This document shows positions 49,852-58,336 of a stretch of 64,000 nucleotides of DNA, piece by piece (the first letter of the stretch is position 1; each line of letters begins with the position of its first letter). Where the stretch lies: NCBI GenBank assembly GCA_963526735.1, contig CAURNU010000001.1, forward strand, positions 101,800 through 165,799, in the 5' to 3' direction. Made by a program: the position numbers and the translations under genes. The DNA is from CAMUQR01 sp963526735. GTDB taxonomy: Bacteria; Patescibacteriota; Saccharimonadia; Saccharimonadales; Saccharimonadaceae. The notes beneath the pieces were generated by a model, which was given only the letters and a program-made list of their open reading frames with translations, searched no databases and was not told where the DNA came from.

Positions 49852-50478
49852 ATGGCAAAAACAGAAGTTAAACCTAAACAAATCAAAAAGTCTAAAGCTA
49901 AGGCTTCTGTTATTGTTGCTCGAAAATCTAAAAAGAAAACTAAAAAAACGACAGAAATCAAACTAAAGAGGCACACGCTCGGCAGACCCTTAAAGTTCCA
50001 AACAGTAAAGGAGCTGAAACAAGCGATTAATGATTATTTTGAAAGCCTGTTTGAACCTCGGTTTGATATGTGGGGTAATCCGGTGATTAACAAAGCAACT
50101 GGCAGACAGATGATGAAAAAGTCTAAAGTTGCAACCGTTACTGGTTTAGCTGTGGCATTAGGAACAACTCGCGAGACGCTATTGGATTATGAACTTGGTA
50201 AGCATGATGGCAAAGATTTGACCGTCGAGCAATTGGCTGAGAATGAACAAATTGAAGATTTTTCTGACACTATAAAAGAAGCCAAGCTCAGAATCTACTC
50301 CGACACCGAGCAACAACTCTACCAAGGCAAGGCGGTTGGGGCTATTTTCTCGCTTAAAAATAATTACGGCTGGGTTGATAAGACTGTCACCGAAACTACC
50401 CCGACCACTCCAATCAATCCATACGAAAATCTAACCGAAGACGAATTACGCAAGCTAGCCGGAGGCGGCAATGGTTGA
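49852..50478 (+). CDS. Terminase small subunit / DNA-packaging protein (gp3-like), 208 aa
   Basis: A very basic N-terminal 40 residues (KSKKKTKKTTEIKLKRH) precede a helical domain with GRPLKFQTVKELKQAINDYF and SKVATVTGLAVALGTTRETL, a helix-turn-helix pattern that fits gp3-type packaging proteins. These bind the packaging start site and hand DNA to the large terminase. The C-terminal part has IFSLKNNYGWVDKTVTE, also typical of the family. It overlaps the large-subunit gene by 8 nt. Confidence 0.85.
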   Translation: MAKTEVKPKQIKKSKAKASVIVARKSKKKTKKTTEIKLKRHTLGRPLKFQTVKELKQAINDYFESLFEPRFDMWGNPVINKATGRQMMKKSKVATVTGLAVALGTTRETLLDYELGKHDGKDLTVEQLAENEQIEDFSDTIKEAKLRIYSDTEQQLYQGKAVGAIFSLKNNYGWVDKTVTETTPTTPINPYENLTEDELRKLAGGGNG

Positions 50479-51901
50479 CATGGCAACGATTGCTAGAGGT
50501 GCAAAGATTGAGTTAGCTCGTCGACACTTCTATGACTATTGTCAGCTCAAATTGCCTAATTTTTACAAGCCCGAGCGCACTTTTCTTAAAGAGCTAGCTG
50601 ATGGGCTGGAAAATTTCGTATTAAACAGCGATAAGCACATCTTGTTGATTGAAGCCCCTCCGCGCCATGGTAAGAGTTTAACTGGTCAAGGCTTTACTGA
50701 ATGGCTGTTTGGTAAATTCGGCCACGACATGTCGATTATGACAGGCTCTTATAACGAAACATTGTCGACAATCTTTGCGCGTGGCGTTCGCAACACTATT
50801 CAAACTATCAAAGCTGACTCCAATGTCACGGTCTATTCGGACATCTTCCCAAACACTAAAGTTAAATACGGTGAGGCCTCCCAATCAATGTGGTCGCTTG
50901 ATGGTAGTAAAGTCGTCAATTATCTTGCGACATCACCAGGCGGAACAGCAACCGGTATTGGCGCTAAGATTGTGATTATTGATGATGTGATTAAAAATGC
51001 CGAAGAAGCCTACAATGAGCGCATTCTAGATAGTCACTGGGAATGGTTCAATAACACCGTTATGCAACGTTTGGAGGGTGAAAACTATAAAATTATTGTG
51101 ATTATGACACGCTGGGCAGAGCGTGATCTAGCTGGACGATTGCGAGAATCACGACCTGACGATTTAGAAATTCTAACTTTTACGGCTGTTCAAGATAACG
51201 GTTCAATGCTTTGCTCTGAGATTTTAAGTCGTGATGGTTACGAAGCCAAAACTCGCGATATGAACCCAGATATTGTTGAAGCTAACTACAATCAGAAGCC
51301 AATCGATGTTAAAGGTCGACTTTATCAAGGCTTCAAAGAATGGGAGCGCCTACCAGCTGATGGTCGCGTACTTAACTTCACCGACACGGCTGACACTGGC
51401 TCTGACTTCTTATGTTCAATTAACGGTATCGAATTTGACAAAGAGTTCTATGTCACCGATTTAGTCTTTACTGATGAAGCTATGGAAGTTACTGAGCCAG
51501 CAGTTGCTCACTTATTATTTAGTGGCAATGTGAATGTCGCTAAGATTGAGTCCAATAACGGCGGTCGGGGATTTGCTCGCAATGTCGAGCGAATCATTAA
51601 GGAGAAATTCGGCAACAATAAAACTGTCATTGAGAGTATTCCGCAAACTAAAAACAAAGAGTCGCGTATTCTAGCAAGTTCAGCGTGGGTGCAAAATCAT
51701 GTCTATATGCCACCTGGCTGGAAAACGCGCTTTCCCGAGTTCTATAAGCAAGTCATGAATTATCAGAAAAAAGGCAAGAACGCTCATGACGATGCCCCGG
51801 ATGTTTTGGCCAGTATTTATGAAAATATTGACAACGATCGCAGGCCAACTTGGTTCTCTGACGATTCTACATCACGGCAAGACCGTGCCATTAGTTTCTA
51901 A
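50471..51901 (+). CDS. terL: Terminase large subunit, 476 aa
   Basis: The packaging motor and nuclease. The N-terminal ATPase has Walker A-like EAPPRHGKSLTGQ (61-73) and Walker B AKIVIIDDVIKNAEEA (around 165-180). The C-terminal RNase-H-like nuclease begins with LNFTDTADTGSDFLCS and ends with HDDAPDVLASIYENI, supplying the acidic residues. GGAGGCGG lies 5 nt before ATG 50471. The next gene encodes the portal to which the motor docks. Length is on the compact side but both domains are complete. Confidence 0.93.
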   Translation: MVDMATIARGAKIELARRHFYDYCQLKLPNFYKPERTFLKELADGLENFVLNSDKHILLIEAPPRHGKSLTGQGFTEWLFGKFGHDMSIMTGSYNETLSTIFARGVRNTIQTIKADSNVTVYSDIFPNTKVKYGEASQSMWSLDGSKVVNYLATSPGGTATGIGAKIVIIDDVIKNAEEAYNERILDSHWEWFNNTVMQRLEGENYKIIVIMTRWAERDLAGRLRESRPDDLEILTFTAVQDNGSMLCSEILSRDGYEAKTRDMNPDIVEANYNQKPIDVKGRLYQGFKEWERLPADGRVLNFTDTADTGSDFLCSINGIEFDKEFYVTDLVFTDEAMEVTEPAVAHLLFSGNVNVAKIESNNGGRGFARNVERIIKEKFGNNKTVIESIPQTKNKESRILASSAWVQNHVYMPPGWKTRFPEFYKQVMNYQKKGKNAHDDAPDVLASIYENIDNDRRPTWFSDDSTSRQDRAISF

Positions 51902-51914
51902 GAAAGGATAAAAT

Positions 51915-53267
51915 ATGAAACGAAAGATCTTCACTCTACCAAAAGACACTCAAATCACTGGTAAAATTCTAAAAAAGCTTATTGATAAGCACAAAGAATA
52001 TATTAAGGACTATGCCAAGCTTGAATCGTATTATGAAGATGCCCCAAAAATTGAGCGTAAAAAGCCTAATGAGATCGTAGTTTATCATAACTTCGCCAAA
52101 TATATTACAACTCTAAATGTTGGACATTTACTGGGTAATCCAGTGCAATATCAAGCATCAAAGGGAGTAGATATATCGCCTATTCTTGAAAACTACAAGG
52201 AGCAAACTATCTCCGATCTTGATTCAGAAATTGCCGAAGATTGTAGCATGTTTGGTCGAGGCTATGAGCTGGTATTTATCGATGATAAGTCGGCCATAAC
52301 ATCGGCTAAATTAGATGTTTACAACACTATTGTGGTTTACGATAATACCTTTCGACAAGAAAAAATGTTCGCGATTGCTTACACTCCCATGCTCGACGGT
52401 AAGGGTAAAGTTATTGTCGATAGCTACGATCTGACGATCTGGGACAAAGCCAACGTTATTGAAGCTACTTTGAAGAAAGAAGAATGTTCTGAGACCGATA
52501 AAAAAGAACACAATATCGGCTCTGTTCCAGTAGTTGAATATGCCAACAATAAACGCTTTAAGGGTGACTACGAATCAGTAATTACCGGGATTGATGCCTA
52601 CAATATCCTACAATCTGACCGCGTGATTGATCGTGAGAAACTAATTGATGCTATTTTGGTGTTTTACGGTGTCACTATGACCGAAGAAGACCGCGAAAAT
52701 TTGAAACGTAGTCGTGCAATGGGACTCCCACCAGATTCTAAAGCTGAGTACGTCATCAAAAACATCAATGAAGCTGACGCCGAAGTTTTACGTAAGACAA
52801 TCGCATCCGACATTCATAAATTCTCTATGACACCTGATCTATCTGACGAATCATTTGCTGGCAATAGCTCTGGCGTGGCGATTCTCTATAAAATTCTAGC
52901 TTTTGAGCAGAATGTCAAAAAGAAAGAGCGCTACTTTGAAAAAGGTTTAATGGAACGCTTTGCAATCTATGCGCATGTCCTAAAGGTGAAAAGTAAGATC
53001 TCGACCGACATTCAGCTTAAAGATGTCGACGCTATCTTTAATCGAAACTTGCCAAAGAATGACTTTGAAACCAGCCAGATGATCAATAATCTACGTGGTA
53101 CGGTAGACACTCCACTGTTAGTCAGTCAATTGTCTTTTGTGCGTGACGGTGAAGAGACCTATGAACTTGCTCAACAGGAGTTACAAGAAACTGATAAATA
53201 TGACGAAAAGGATATTCCGGACAGTAATCAACAATCACGAACCGAAACCGAAGAACCAGAGGAATAG
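51915..53267 (+). CDS. Portal protein, SPP1 gp6-like family, 450 aa
   Basis: Forms the dodecameric ring at the capsid vertex through which DNA enters and leaves. It begins RKIFTLPKDTQITGKIL; KPNEIVVYHNFAKYITTLNVGHLLGNPVQY (region, about 52-82) is the typical SPP1-portal segment 'N-xx-KxIv...GxPvxY'. The middle has VPVVEYANNKRFKGDYES, and the C-terminal tail is acidic. AAAGGA precedes the ATG. Terminase-portal-MuF gene order supports the assignment. Confidence 0.92.
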   Translation: MKRKIFTLPKDTQITGKILKKLIDKHKEYIKDYAKLESYYEDAPKIERKKPNEIVVYHNFAKYITTLNVGHLLGNPVQYQASKGVDISPILENYKEQTISDLDSEIAEDCSMFGRGYELVFIDDKSAITSAKLDVYNTIVVYDNTFRQEKMFAIAYTPMLDGKGKVIVDSYDLTIWDKANVIEATLKKEECSETDKKEHNIGSVPVVEYANNKRFKGDYESVITGIDAYNILQSDRVIDREKLIDAILVFYGVTMTEEDRENLKRSRAMGLPPDSKAEYVIKNINEADAEVLRKTIASDIHKFSMTPDLSDESFAGNSSGVAILYKILAFEQNVKKKERYFEKGLMERFAIYAHVLKVKSKISTDIQLKDVDAIFNRNLPKNDFETSQMINNLRGTVDTPLLVSQLSFVRDGEETYELAQQELQETDKYDEKDIPDSNQQSRTETEEPEE

Positions 53268-53271
53268 CTAA

Positions 53272-55539
53272 ATGGCGAAAGTGCCGAAGCCGAGATACTG
53301 GAAGCCTGATGAAATTAAGGTCTTACCTAAAGAGCTAAGAAACGAGTTTTTTGGGCAAGATACGAGTGGTTGGAAATTCAAAAAGAAAACTGAATTATCG
53401 AAAAACGAGCATAAAACCCTCGCTCCAATCTTAAAAACTCATAAGTTTACTGAAATTTGGCGCATACCAGAAGTTTTGACACCTAGTGGCATCCAAACTC
53501 CTGACTTATGGATTGATCGCGTAAAAACCGAAATTAAAAGTGCGACAACTATTGGATCTATTCAGTCTCAAATTAGAAGTGCGTCAAAACAAGTCGGCGA
53601 AGCTGGACGAATAATTTTGGACGTTTCCGAATCGCCACTGTCAAATCAAGAACTCTTTAAAGAAATTGCTCAAAAACTAAATAGATACAATAAAGCAACT
53701 ATTTCTGCCGATATCATTAAAGAAAACGCTGTTATTGGGACAATAAGTAAAAGTCCCGCGCAATCTGCCAAAGGGGCGGAAGGTCGGGACTTTTATGAGA
53801 TAAAAATATCACAGAAGCCTCAAAAAGTCAATAGCGACAGGTTTTTAGCGCCTAAGACCACCAAACCTCGCCTTCGCACTCAATCTCGCACTTATTGGCA
53901 AAAACGCTCAGTTGAACGGACTTTAGAATCAGAACGTCAATCACTGCCTTATTTGCGCCAATCGCGACAGGTTTACGCCAAGTCTGCTCGCGAAGTTACC
54001 AAACAGGTGCAAGACACTTATGCCAAATACTACAAAGATAATGGCTTTGATGTGCAAGCCTTGCGCCAACTAGCGCCACAAGGTGATGTTTTGCGCCTCA
54101 AAGCTCGCATGCGCAAGCTTGGGCTAGAAACTGAATTACCAGATAATTATGCGTTCCGTGTCAATCGTTTGGAACTACTTAATCTCCAAATGCGAGCCGA
54201 AGCCTACGAAACTGGCCAGAAAATTAAGCAAATCACAGGTAAAAGCTTATCTAAAACCTACAAAAACAGTTATTATCGCACAGTTTATGATACGGCACGA
54301 GGCATTGGTCATACGCCAGCCTTTTCACAGCTTAATACTAAAACAATTAACAAAATCCTTGATTCTAAGCATTATGGTCAAAACTTTAGTGAGCGTATTT
54401 GGGGACGAAGCCAGAAGCTGGGCGTTGAGTTGCAAAACATCGTTAGCCAAGCCGTTGCCACAGGTCAAGCGCCAGCCAAAACCGCAAGATTATTGCGTGA
54501 GCGATTTAATGTCTCAACTAACGCCGCCGCTCGTCTGATTCGCACTGAAACTAATCACTACGAAAACCAAGCCGAACTCGATGCTTACAAAGAAATGGGG
54601 GTCGAGAAATATCAGTTTATCGCTACAATTGACACTAAAACCAGCGAAGTCTGCCAACATCTAGATCACAAGGTGTTTAAAGTTAAAGATGCTAAGCCTG
54701 GTGAAAATATGCCACCGATGCATCCGAATTGTCGTTCTACTATTGCAGCTTATTTTGGCAAGGAATGGGAACCGGAAATCCGTATTGCGCGCGATCCAGC
54801 AACCGGTCGTAATGAATATGTAACTAATATGAGTTATCAGGAATGGGCTGACCAGTTTGTAGCCAAGGAAGCCAGTGAACAAAACGCTTCTATTGTTAAT
54901 GACTTAATATCGGTCGATAATTTATTAAAATACAGCCCGATGCGATTCGCTAAGCACGATCACAACTGGCTGGACGAGATTATCACACAAGCCAAAGAGC
55001 TAATTAACGAACATCCAGAACTACGTGATAAGATGAGATCCAAAGGTGGTATTTTGCTTGAAACTGGTCGAAGTAAGGCTTCAAAAGCGTCGACGCCGCG
55101 CGACAATTCGAAGATTATTCTACATCGGTCATTCCTGGATAGGACAGTCTATCTTAAAGAACTGGAAGCTGAAATAAAGTCTGGGTTCAAAGTTAAAGTG
55201 CCGAAAAACAAAATGCCAGTTTATACCATTACTCATGAAATCGGTCATGTCATTGAAAACTTTTTGATGGGTAAAAGTGTTAATAACGACGCTTTAGCAC
55301 GCAGTATCCAGCGTGATATAATTAATTTAGCCAAACAAGCTAGTGGTAAAACAGTTAAAGAACTGCAAGCACAAGTTTCAGGCTATGGTCATCAGAACGC
55401 CCGCGAGTTCTTCGCCGAAGTTTATACCGACTACAAACTCAACGGCAAGAGCGACATGGCGCAAGCAATGGGTAAATATTTAAAATCGAGGTTTAATCAT
55501 GGAAAGCGAAAAAACATTACCATACTTCATGACAAATAA
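53272..55539 (+). CDS. MuF-type minor head protein fused to N-terminal CdiA-C/PD-ExK-like nuclease and C-terminal HExxH metallopeptidase-like domains, 755 aa
   Basis: Three parts are visible. Residues 1-185 are an extra N-terminal domain with TPDLWIDRVKTEIKS (PD at 77-78, ExK at 87-89) and QIRSASKQVGEAGRIILDV, resembling CdiA C-terminal tRNase-type toxin domains. At about 205 the normal SPP1 gp7/MuF start appears (RTYWQKRSVERTLESER), leading to the MuF signature around 420-495: RTETNHYENQAELDAYKEMG, CQHLDHKVF, MPPMHPNCRSTI. Residues about 560-755 contain ITHEIGHVIENF (H655-E-x-x-H659) with a later NAREFFAEVYTDY, a zincin metallopeptidase pattern. MuF proteins bind the portal and may enter the cell with the DNA. 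Toxin functions are inferred. Confidence 0.85.
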   Translation: MAKVPKPRYWKPDEIKVLPKELRNEFFGQDTSGWKFKKKTELSKNEHKTLAPILKTHKFTEIWRIPEVLTPSGIQTPDLWIDRVKTEIKSATTIGSIQSQIRSASKQVGEAGRIILDVSESPLSNQELFKEIAQKLNRYNKATISADIIKENAVIGTISKSPAQSAKGAEGRDFYEIKISQKPQKVNSDRFLAPKTTKPRLRTQSRTYWQKRSVERTLESERQSLPYLRQSRQVYAKSAREVTKQVQDTYAKYYKDNGFDVQALRQLAPQGDVLRLKARMRKLGLETELPDNYAFRVNRLELLNLQMRAEAYETGQKIKQITGKSLSKTYKNSYYRTVYDTARGIGHTPAFSQLNTKTINKILDSKHYGQNFSERIWGRSQKLGVELQNIVSQAVATGQAPAKTARLLRERFNVSTNAAARLIRTETNHYENQAELDAYKEMGVEKYQFIATIDTKTSEVCQHLDHKVFKVKDAKPGENMPPMHPNCRSTIAAYFGKEWEPEIRIARDPATGRNEYVTNMSYQEWADQFVAKEASEQNASIVNDLISVDNLLKYSPMRFAKHDHNWLDEIITQAKELINEHPELRDKMRSKGGILLETGRSKASKASTPRDNSKIILHRSFLDRTVYLKELEAEIKSGFKVKVPKNKMPVYTITHEIGHVIENFLMGKSVNNDALARSIQRDIINLAKQASGKTVKELQAQVSGYGHQNAREFFAEVYTDYKLNGKSDMAQAMGKYLKSRFNHGKRKNITILHDK

Positions 55540-55693
55540 AGATTGGTATTATACTGATCTTGAGTTTGAAAACGAATATGGCGGTAATATTCATCTGACT
55601 AAACTCGGTAAGTCAATTCCGGCCGTTGTGAAGAGTTTTGTCGAGTTTTATGCCGTTGAATATGACGACGATGGCGCTATTGTTGATTCATAA
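55499..55693 (+). CDS. Small acidic protein overlapping the MuF gene, possible immunity protein, 64 aa
   Basis: Begins MESEKTLPYFMTNKDWYYTD and ends VEYDDDGAIVDS, strongly acidic, no membrane helix. It overlaps the last 41 nt of the MuF gene in another frame, with GAGG before the ATG. Small acidic genes directly after polymorphic toxin genes are often immunity factors; position and charge fit, but no family match is claimed. Alternatively an ordinary structural accessory protein. Confidence 0.6.
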   Translation: MESEKTLPYFMTNKDWYYTDLEFENEYGGNIHLTKLGKSIPAVVKSFVEFYAVEYDDDGAIVDS

Positions 55694-55700
55694 GTATTTA

Positions 55701-55709
55701 TGTTATAAT
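55701..55709 (+). promoter_or_regulatory. Extended -10 promoter of the scaffold-capsid operon
   Basis: TGT-TATAAT ending at 55709, 8 nt after the preceding stop. A TTGATT lies at 55683-55688, but with only a 15-nt spacer. The predicted start is 55716-55718, at the first bases of leader RNA copy 2. Confidence 0.65.
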
Positions 55710-55718
55710 TATCTTTGA

Positions 55719-55798
55719 AATCATTTGCGACTAAACGAAGTATTCGTTGGTCGTTTTTTATTGCGACTTGCGGCTACTTTCGCAGTCGCTTTTTGATT
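55719..55798 (+). ncRNA. Two-hairpin, doubly terminated leader RNA, copy 2 (before scaffold-capsid operon)
   Basis: Identical over all 80 bp to 48459-48538, while flanking DNA differs apart from a TATAAT box upstream. Hairpin 1 and its T6 run occupy about 55729-55758; hairpin 2 (55763-55789) ends in T5. Being between two operons, it can also terminate the upstream head operon. The perfect conservation of loops, as well as stems, points to selection on sequence, not only structure, or to recent duplication. Confidence 0.75.
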
Positions 55799-55841
55799 GG
55801 CAATATTAAGCCGAGAGGCGTTAAATCGAAAGGAGATTGTT

Positions 55842-56402
55842 GTGAGAAATCCAGTCAACAACGAACAACCAGCCGGAACTGATCCAAAAACCGAGAAAGC
55901 TGGTGAAAATAATCAGGATCAGAGTCAAAAGACTTTTTCTCAAGATGAAGTCAATGACATTATCGCCAAGCGCGTTAACGAGATTAACGCTAAAAACGAT
56001 GAAAAGACAGCAAAAGCCATCCAAGATGCTTTAGCTGACTACGAGCGTAAGGCGAAGTTGTCTGACGAGGAAAAGGCTAAAGACGAGCTAGAAAAAGCGC
56101 AAGCTGAAATAGCTAATAAGGAACGCGACCTGTTAATCCGCGAGAATCGTGCCGAAGCACGCGAAATTTTACAAGAGAAATCAATGCCAAACGTGTTTAT
56201 TGATTATGTTGTTGACGAAAACCTCGAGACAACCAAGCAAAATATCGACAAGTTCGAAAAAGCTTGGAATGAGGCTTTAGCAAAAGCAGTCGATCAAAAA
56301 CTCGCCGGCAAAACGCCAGTTGACCCCTCCACTAAAACTCCACCAAGTGGTGATAGTGATAAGCTCAGCACGCGCGATCTTCTCTTTGGCAAGAAAGGAT
56401 AA
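55842..56402 (+). CDS. Capsid scaffolding protein (DUF4355/gp20-like), 186 aa
   Basis: I start at GTG 55842 (MRNPVNNEQ...), with AAAGGAG about 7 nt upstream; an earlier in-frame TTG at 55797 would lie in the leader RNA. The protein is a long, charged coiled coil: FSQDEVNDIIAKRVNEINAK, then an alternating Lys/Glu/Ala stretch to about residue 110, then DYVVDENLETTKQNIDKFEKAWNE. It ends with RDLLFGKKG, typical of this scaffold family. Scaffolds guide capsid assembly and are then removed. The major capsid gene follows after 3 nt. Confidence 0.85.
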   Translation: MRNPVNNEQPAGTDPKTEKAGENNQDQSQKTFSQDEVNDIIAKRVNEINAKNDEKTAKAIQDALADYERKAKLSDEEKAKDELEKAQAEIANKERDLLIRENRAEAREILQEKSMPNVFIDYVVDENLETTKQNIDKFEKAWNEALAKAVDQKLAGKTPVDPSTKTPPSGDSDKLSTRDLLFGKKG

Positions 56403-56405
56403 TAT

Positions 56406-57359
56406 ATGCCAATTACTTTAGCTGACGCAAAACAACTCAGCCAAGACAAACTAACTGACACCGTAATTGACGAATTCCGTACTTCCGCTCTGTTGAACGA
56501 TTTGGAATTTGACAACACTGTCAAGCCACAAGGTGGCAAATCTCTGGCCTATGCCTACAACCGCATCACTACTCAGCCAACCGCTGGCAGCCGTGCGATT
56601 AACGGTGAATACACCGCTCAAGAAACTAAAACGACCAAGCAATCTGTTGAACTCAAAATCATGGGTGGCTCGTACCAAGTTGACCGTGCTATCGCTGCCA
56701 ACGAAGAGCAAGTGGTAGATGTCGTGGAGTTTCAATCAAAGCAAAAAACCAAAGCAACTGTTGCTGAAATTCACAACCAGATCATCAACGGTGATTCCGG
56801 AGCTAAAGCAACCGACTTTGATGGCTTGAACAAGATCTTAACTGGTACAACCAGCGAAATCGTTCCAGCCGCAGCTATCGATTTAACCGACGCCGCTAAA
56901 ATTAAAGCCAACAGCGCTGAATTCTTGCGCATGTTGCGTAAGACTATTGGTAAATTAGACGGCGCAGCAACGCATATTCTAATGAATACTGATATGTTTG
57001 CGGCCTTCCAATCAACCGTTGACAACGCCCATGGCTTAACAGTGACTCGTGACGAATTAGGCAACGAAACCTACAAATTCGGTACAGCCAAGATTGTTGT
57101 AATGGGATCAAAACCAGGTGGCAACACTCCGATTATCGAAACCAAATCAACCGGCGGTGAAACTTCAATTTACATCATCCGTCTTGGTATGGATGGTTTC
57201 CATGGCGTAAGCCCAGAGGGTAACGATTTGGTGAAGACTTATTTGCCAGATTTTAGTACTCCTGGCGCGGTAAAAACAGGTGAAGTTGAGTTTATCGGTG
57301 CAACCGTTTTGAAATCAACCTCAGCCGCTGCCGTATTACGCAAAATTAAAATTGCTTAG
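56406..57359 (+). CDS. Major capsid protein (HK97-fold), 317 aa
   Basis: Starts MPITLADAKQLSQDKLTDTV and continues ALLNDLEFDNTVKPQGGKSL and AINGEYTAQETKTTKQSVEL, the pattern of HK97-fold capsid proteins without a large N-terminal delta domain (scaffold is separate). The C-terminal half has LRMLRKTIGKLDGAATHILMN and ends in VEFIGATVLKSTSAAAVLRK. AAAGGA precedes the ATG. It is the main shell protein and shows a GC-richer, more 'optimised' codon look than neighbouring cellular genes. Confidence 0.88.
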   Translation: MPITLADAKQLSQDKLTDTVIDEFRTSALLNDLEFDNTVKPQGGKSLAYAYNRITTQPTAGSRAINGEYTAQETKTTKQSVELKIMGGSYQVDRAIAANEEQVVDVVEFQSKQKTKATVAEIHNQIINGDSGAKATDFDGLNKILTGTTSEIVPAAAIDLTDAAKIKANSAEFLRMLRKTIGKLDGAATHILMNTDMFAAFQSTVDNAHGLTVTRDELGNETYKFGTAKIVVMGSKPGGNTPIIETKSTGGETSIYIIRLGMDGFHGVSPEGNDLVKTYLPDFSTPGAVKTGEVEFIGATVLKSTSAAAVLRKIKIA

Positions 57360-57373
57360 TGAAAGGAGTTAAG

Positions 57374-57619
57374 ATGAAAGCGATTATCAAATCACCAGTC
57401 GAAGACTACATGGGCATCTCTGCCTCAGTAGCTTTTGCTGACGGAAAAGCCGAAGCTGATATTAGCGAGTCTCAGCTTGAATATTTCGAATCTGCTGGCT
57501 ACGAAGTCAAAATTCTCGAAGCTGACAAAACTGAGGGAAAAGCCAAAAAAGCTGCCAAAAAGCCAGAAGCTGACAAAACTGAGGGAAAAGAAGCCGAAGT
57601 TGACGGCGAAGCAAAATAA
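57374..57619 (+). CDS. Small capsid-adjacent protein with duplicated acidic/basic tail, 81 aa
   Basis: Start at ATG 57374 with GAAAGGAG 5 nt upstream; a GTG at 57359 would begin within that site. Residues 1-50 form a small domain (MKAIIKSPVEDYMGISASVA...SQLEYFESAGYEVK, region). The tail contains two copies of EADKTEGK separated by a Lys/Ala run. Small proteins in this position often act as capsid decoration or head completion factors. Exact role unknown. Confidence 0.6.
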   Translation: MKAIIKSPVEDYMGISASVAFADGKAEADISESQLEYFESAGYEVKILEADKTEGKAKKAAKKPEADKTEGKEAEVDGEAK

Positions 57620-57627
57620 GGACGAAT

Positions 57628-58005
57628 ATGGACGATCAACAGAAGAATCTAATTAAGGAATACGCTAAAAAGTTAAACAGCACTATAACTGACAACGATT
57701 TATTGGATTTCGTGGTTGATTTAACTGTTGATCGCGTCCTGATTTATCTCAACGAAGATAAATTAAATCCAAAGCTTAATCGAGTGGTAGCGCAGGCGGT
57801 AGTTGGCGTTTATAACAAAACCAATAATGAGCGCTCAAACAGTGGCGCGCCTGAACAAGCTATCAGCTCGATTAGCGATAATGGACAGTCTGTCTCCTAC
57901 TCTAGCAGGGTCAAGAGTTATCTCGGCTCAGCTAGCGACGACGAATTATTCAATGGGTTTGAGAGCTTATTGAAGCCTTATCGGAGGGTCAATGTTGTTT
58001 CCTGA
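57628..58005 (+). CDS. Head-tail connector-like protein, 125 aa
   Basis: A helical protein: DDQQKNLIKEYAKKLNSTIT, DLTVDRVLIYLNE, VAQAVVGVYNKTN, ending with LKPYRRVNVVS. Size, helical layout and place directly behind the capsid genes match adaptor/connector proteins of the gp6/gp15 type, which attach below the portal. It overlaps the next gene by 14 nt, typical of phage head-completion genes. AAGGA upstream. Confidence 0.65.
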   Translation: MDDQQKNLIKEYAKKLNSTITDNDLLDFVVDLTVDRVLIYLNEDKLNPKLNRVVAQAVVGVYNKTNNERSNSGAPEQAISSISDNGQSVSYSSRVKSYLGSASDDELFNGFESLLKPYRRVNVVS

Positions 58006-58336
58006 TTCAGCAAAGAGAGCTATTTCTGAGGCATTTTACGACAAAGAAGTGGCAATCTTGGAGAAAACGGAAACTATTGACGATGAGGGTGGTGTTGTCA
58101 AAGGTGGCACGACTGTCAAAAGCACATTTACAGGTAATGTCAGATTCGCAGAGCTTGGAGCGTTGCAAACCGAACTCGGGCTGATCTCACAAATCGATAT
58201 AGCAATTACTTGCCCTACGGACACTGCCGTAGTGGTTGACGACCTTTTGCAGTATAAAGGCGTCAAATACGTTGCTAAATCAGTGATTCCGTCTGATTCG
58301 CATTTGTTAATTGTGGGTGAGAGATGGGTGGCATAA
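57992..58336 (+). CDS. Head closure (head-tail joining) protein-like, 114 aa
   Basis: Mostly beta: YDKEVAILEKTETIDDEGGV, FTGNVRFAELGALQTELGL, VVVDDLLQYKGVKYVAKSVI. The short beta-barrel pattern with a central loop matches SPP1 gp16/HK97 head-closure proteins, which plug the connector. CGGAGGG precedes ATG 57992. It overlaps the following gene by 13 nt. Confidence 0.65.
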   Translation: MLFPDSAKRAISEAFYDKEVAILEKTETIDDEGGVVKGGTTVKSTFTGNVRFAELGALQTELGLISQIDIAITCPTDTAVVVDDLLQYKGVKYVAKSVIPSDSHLLIVGERWVA

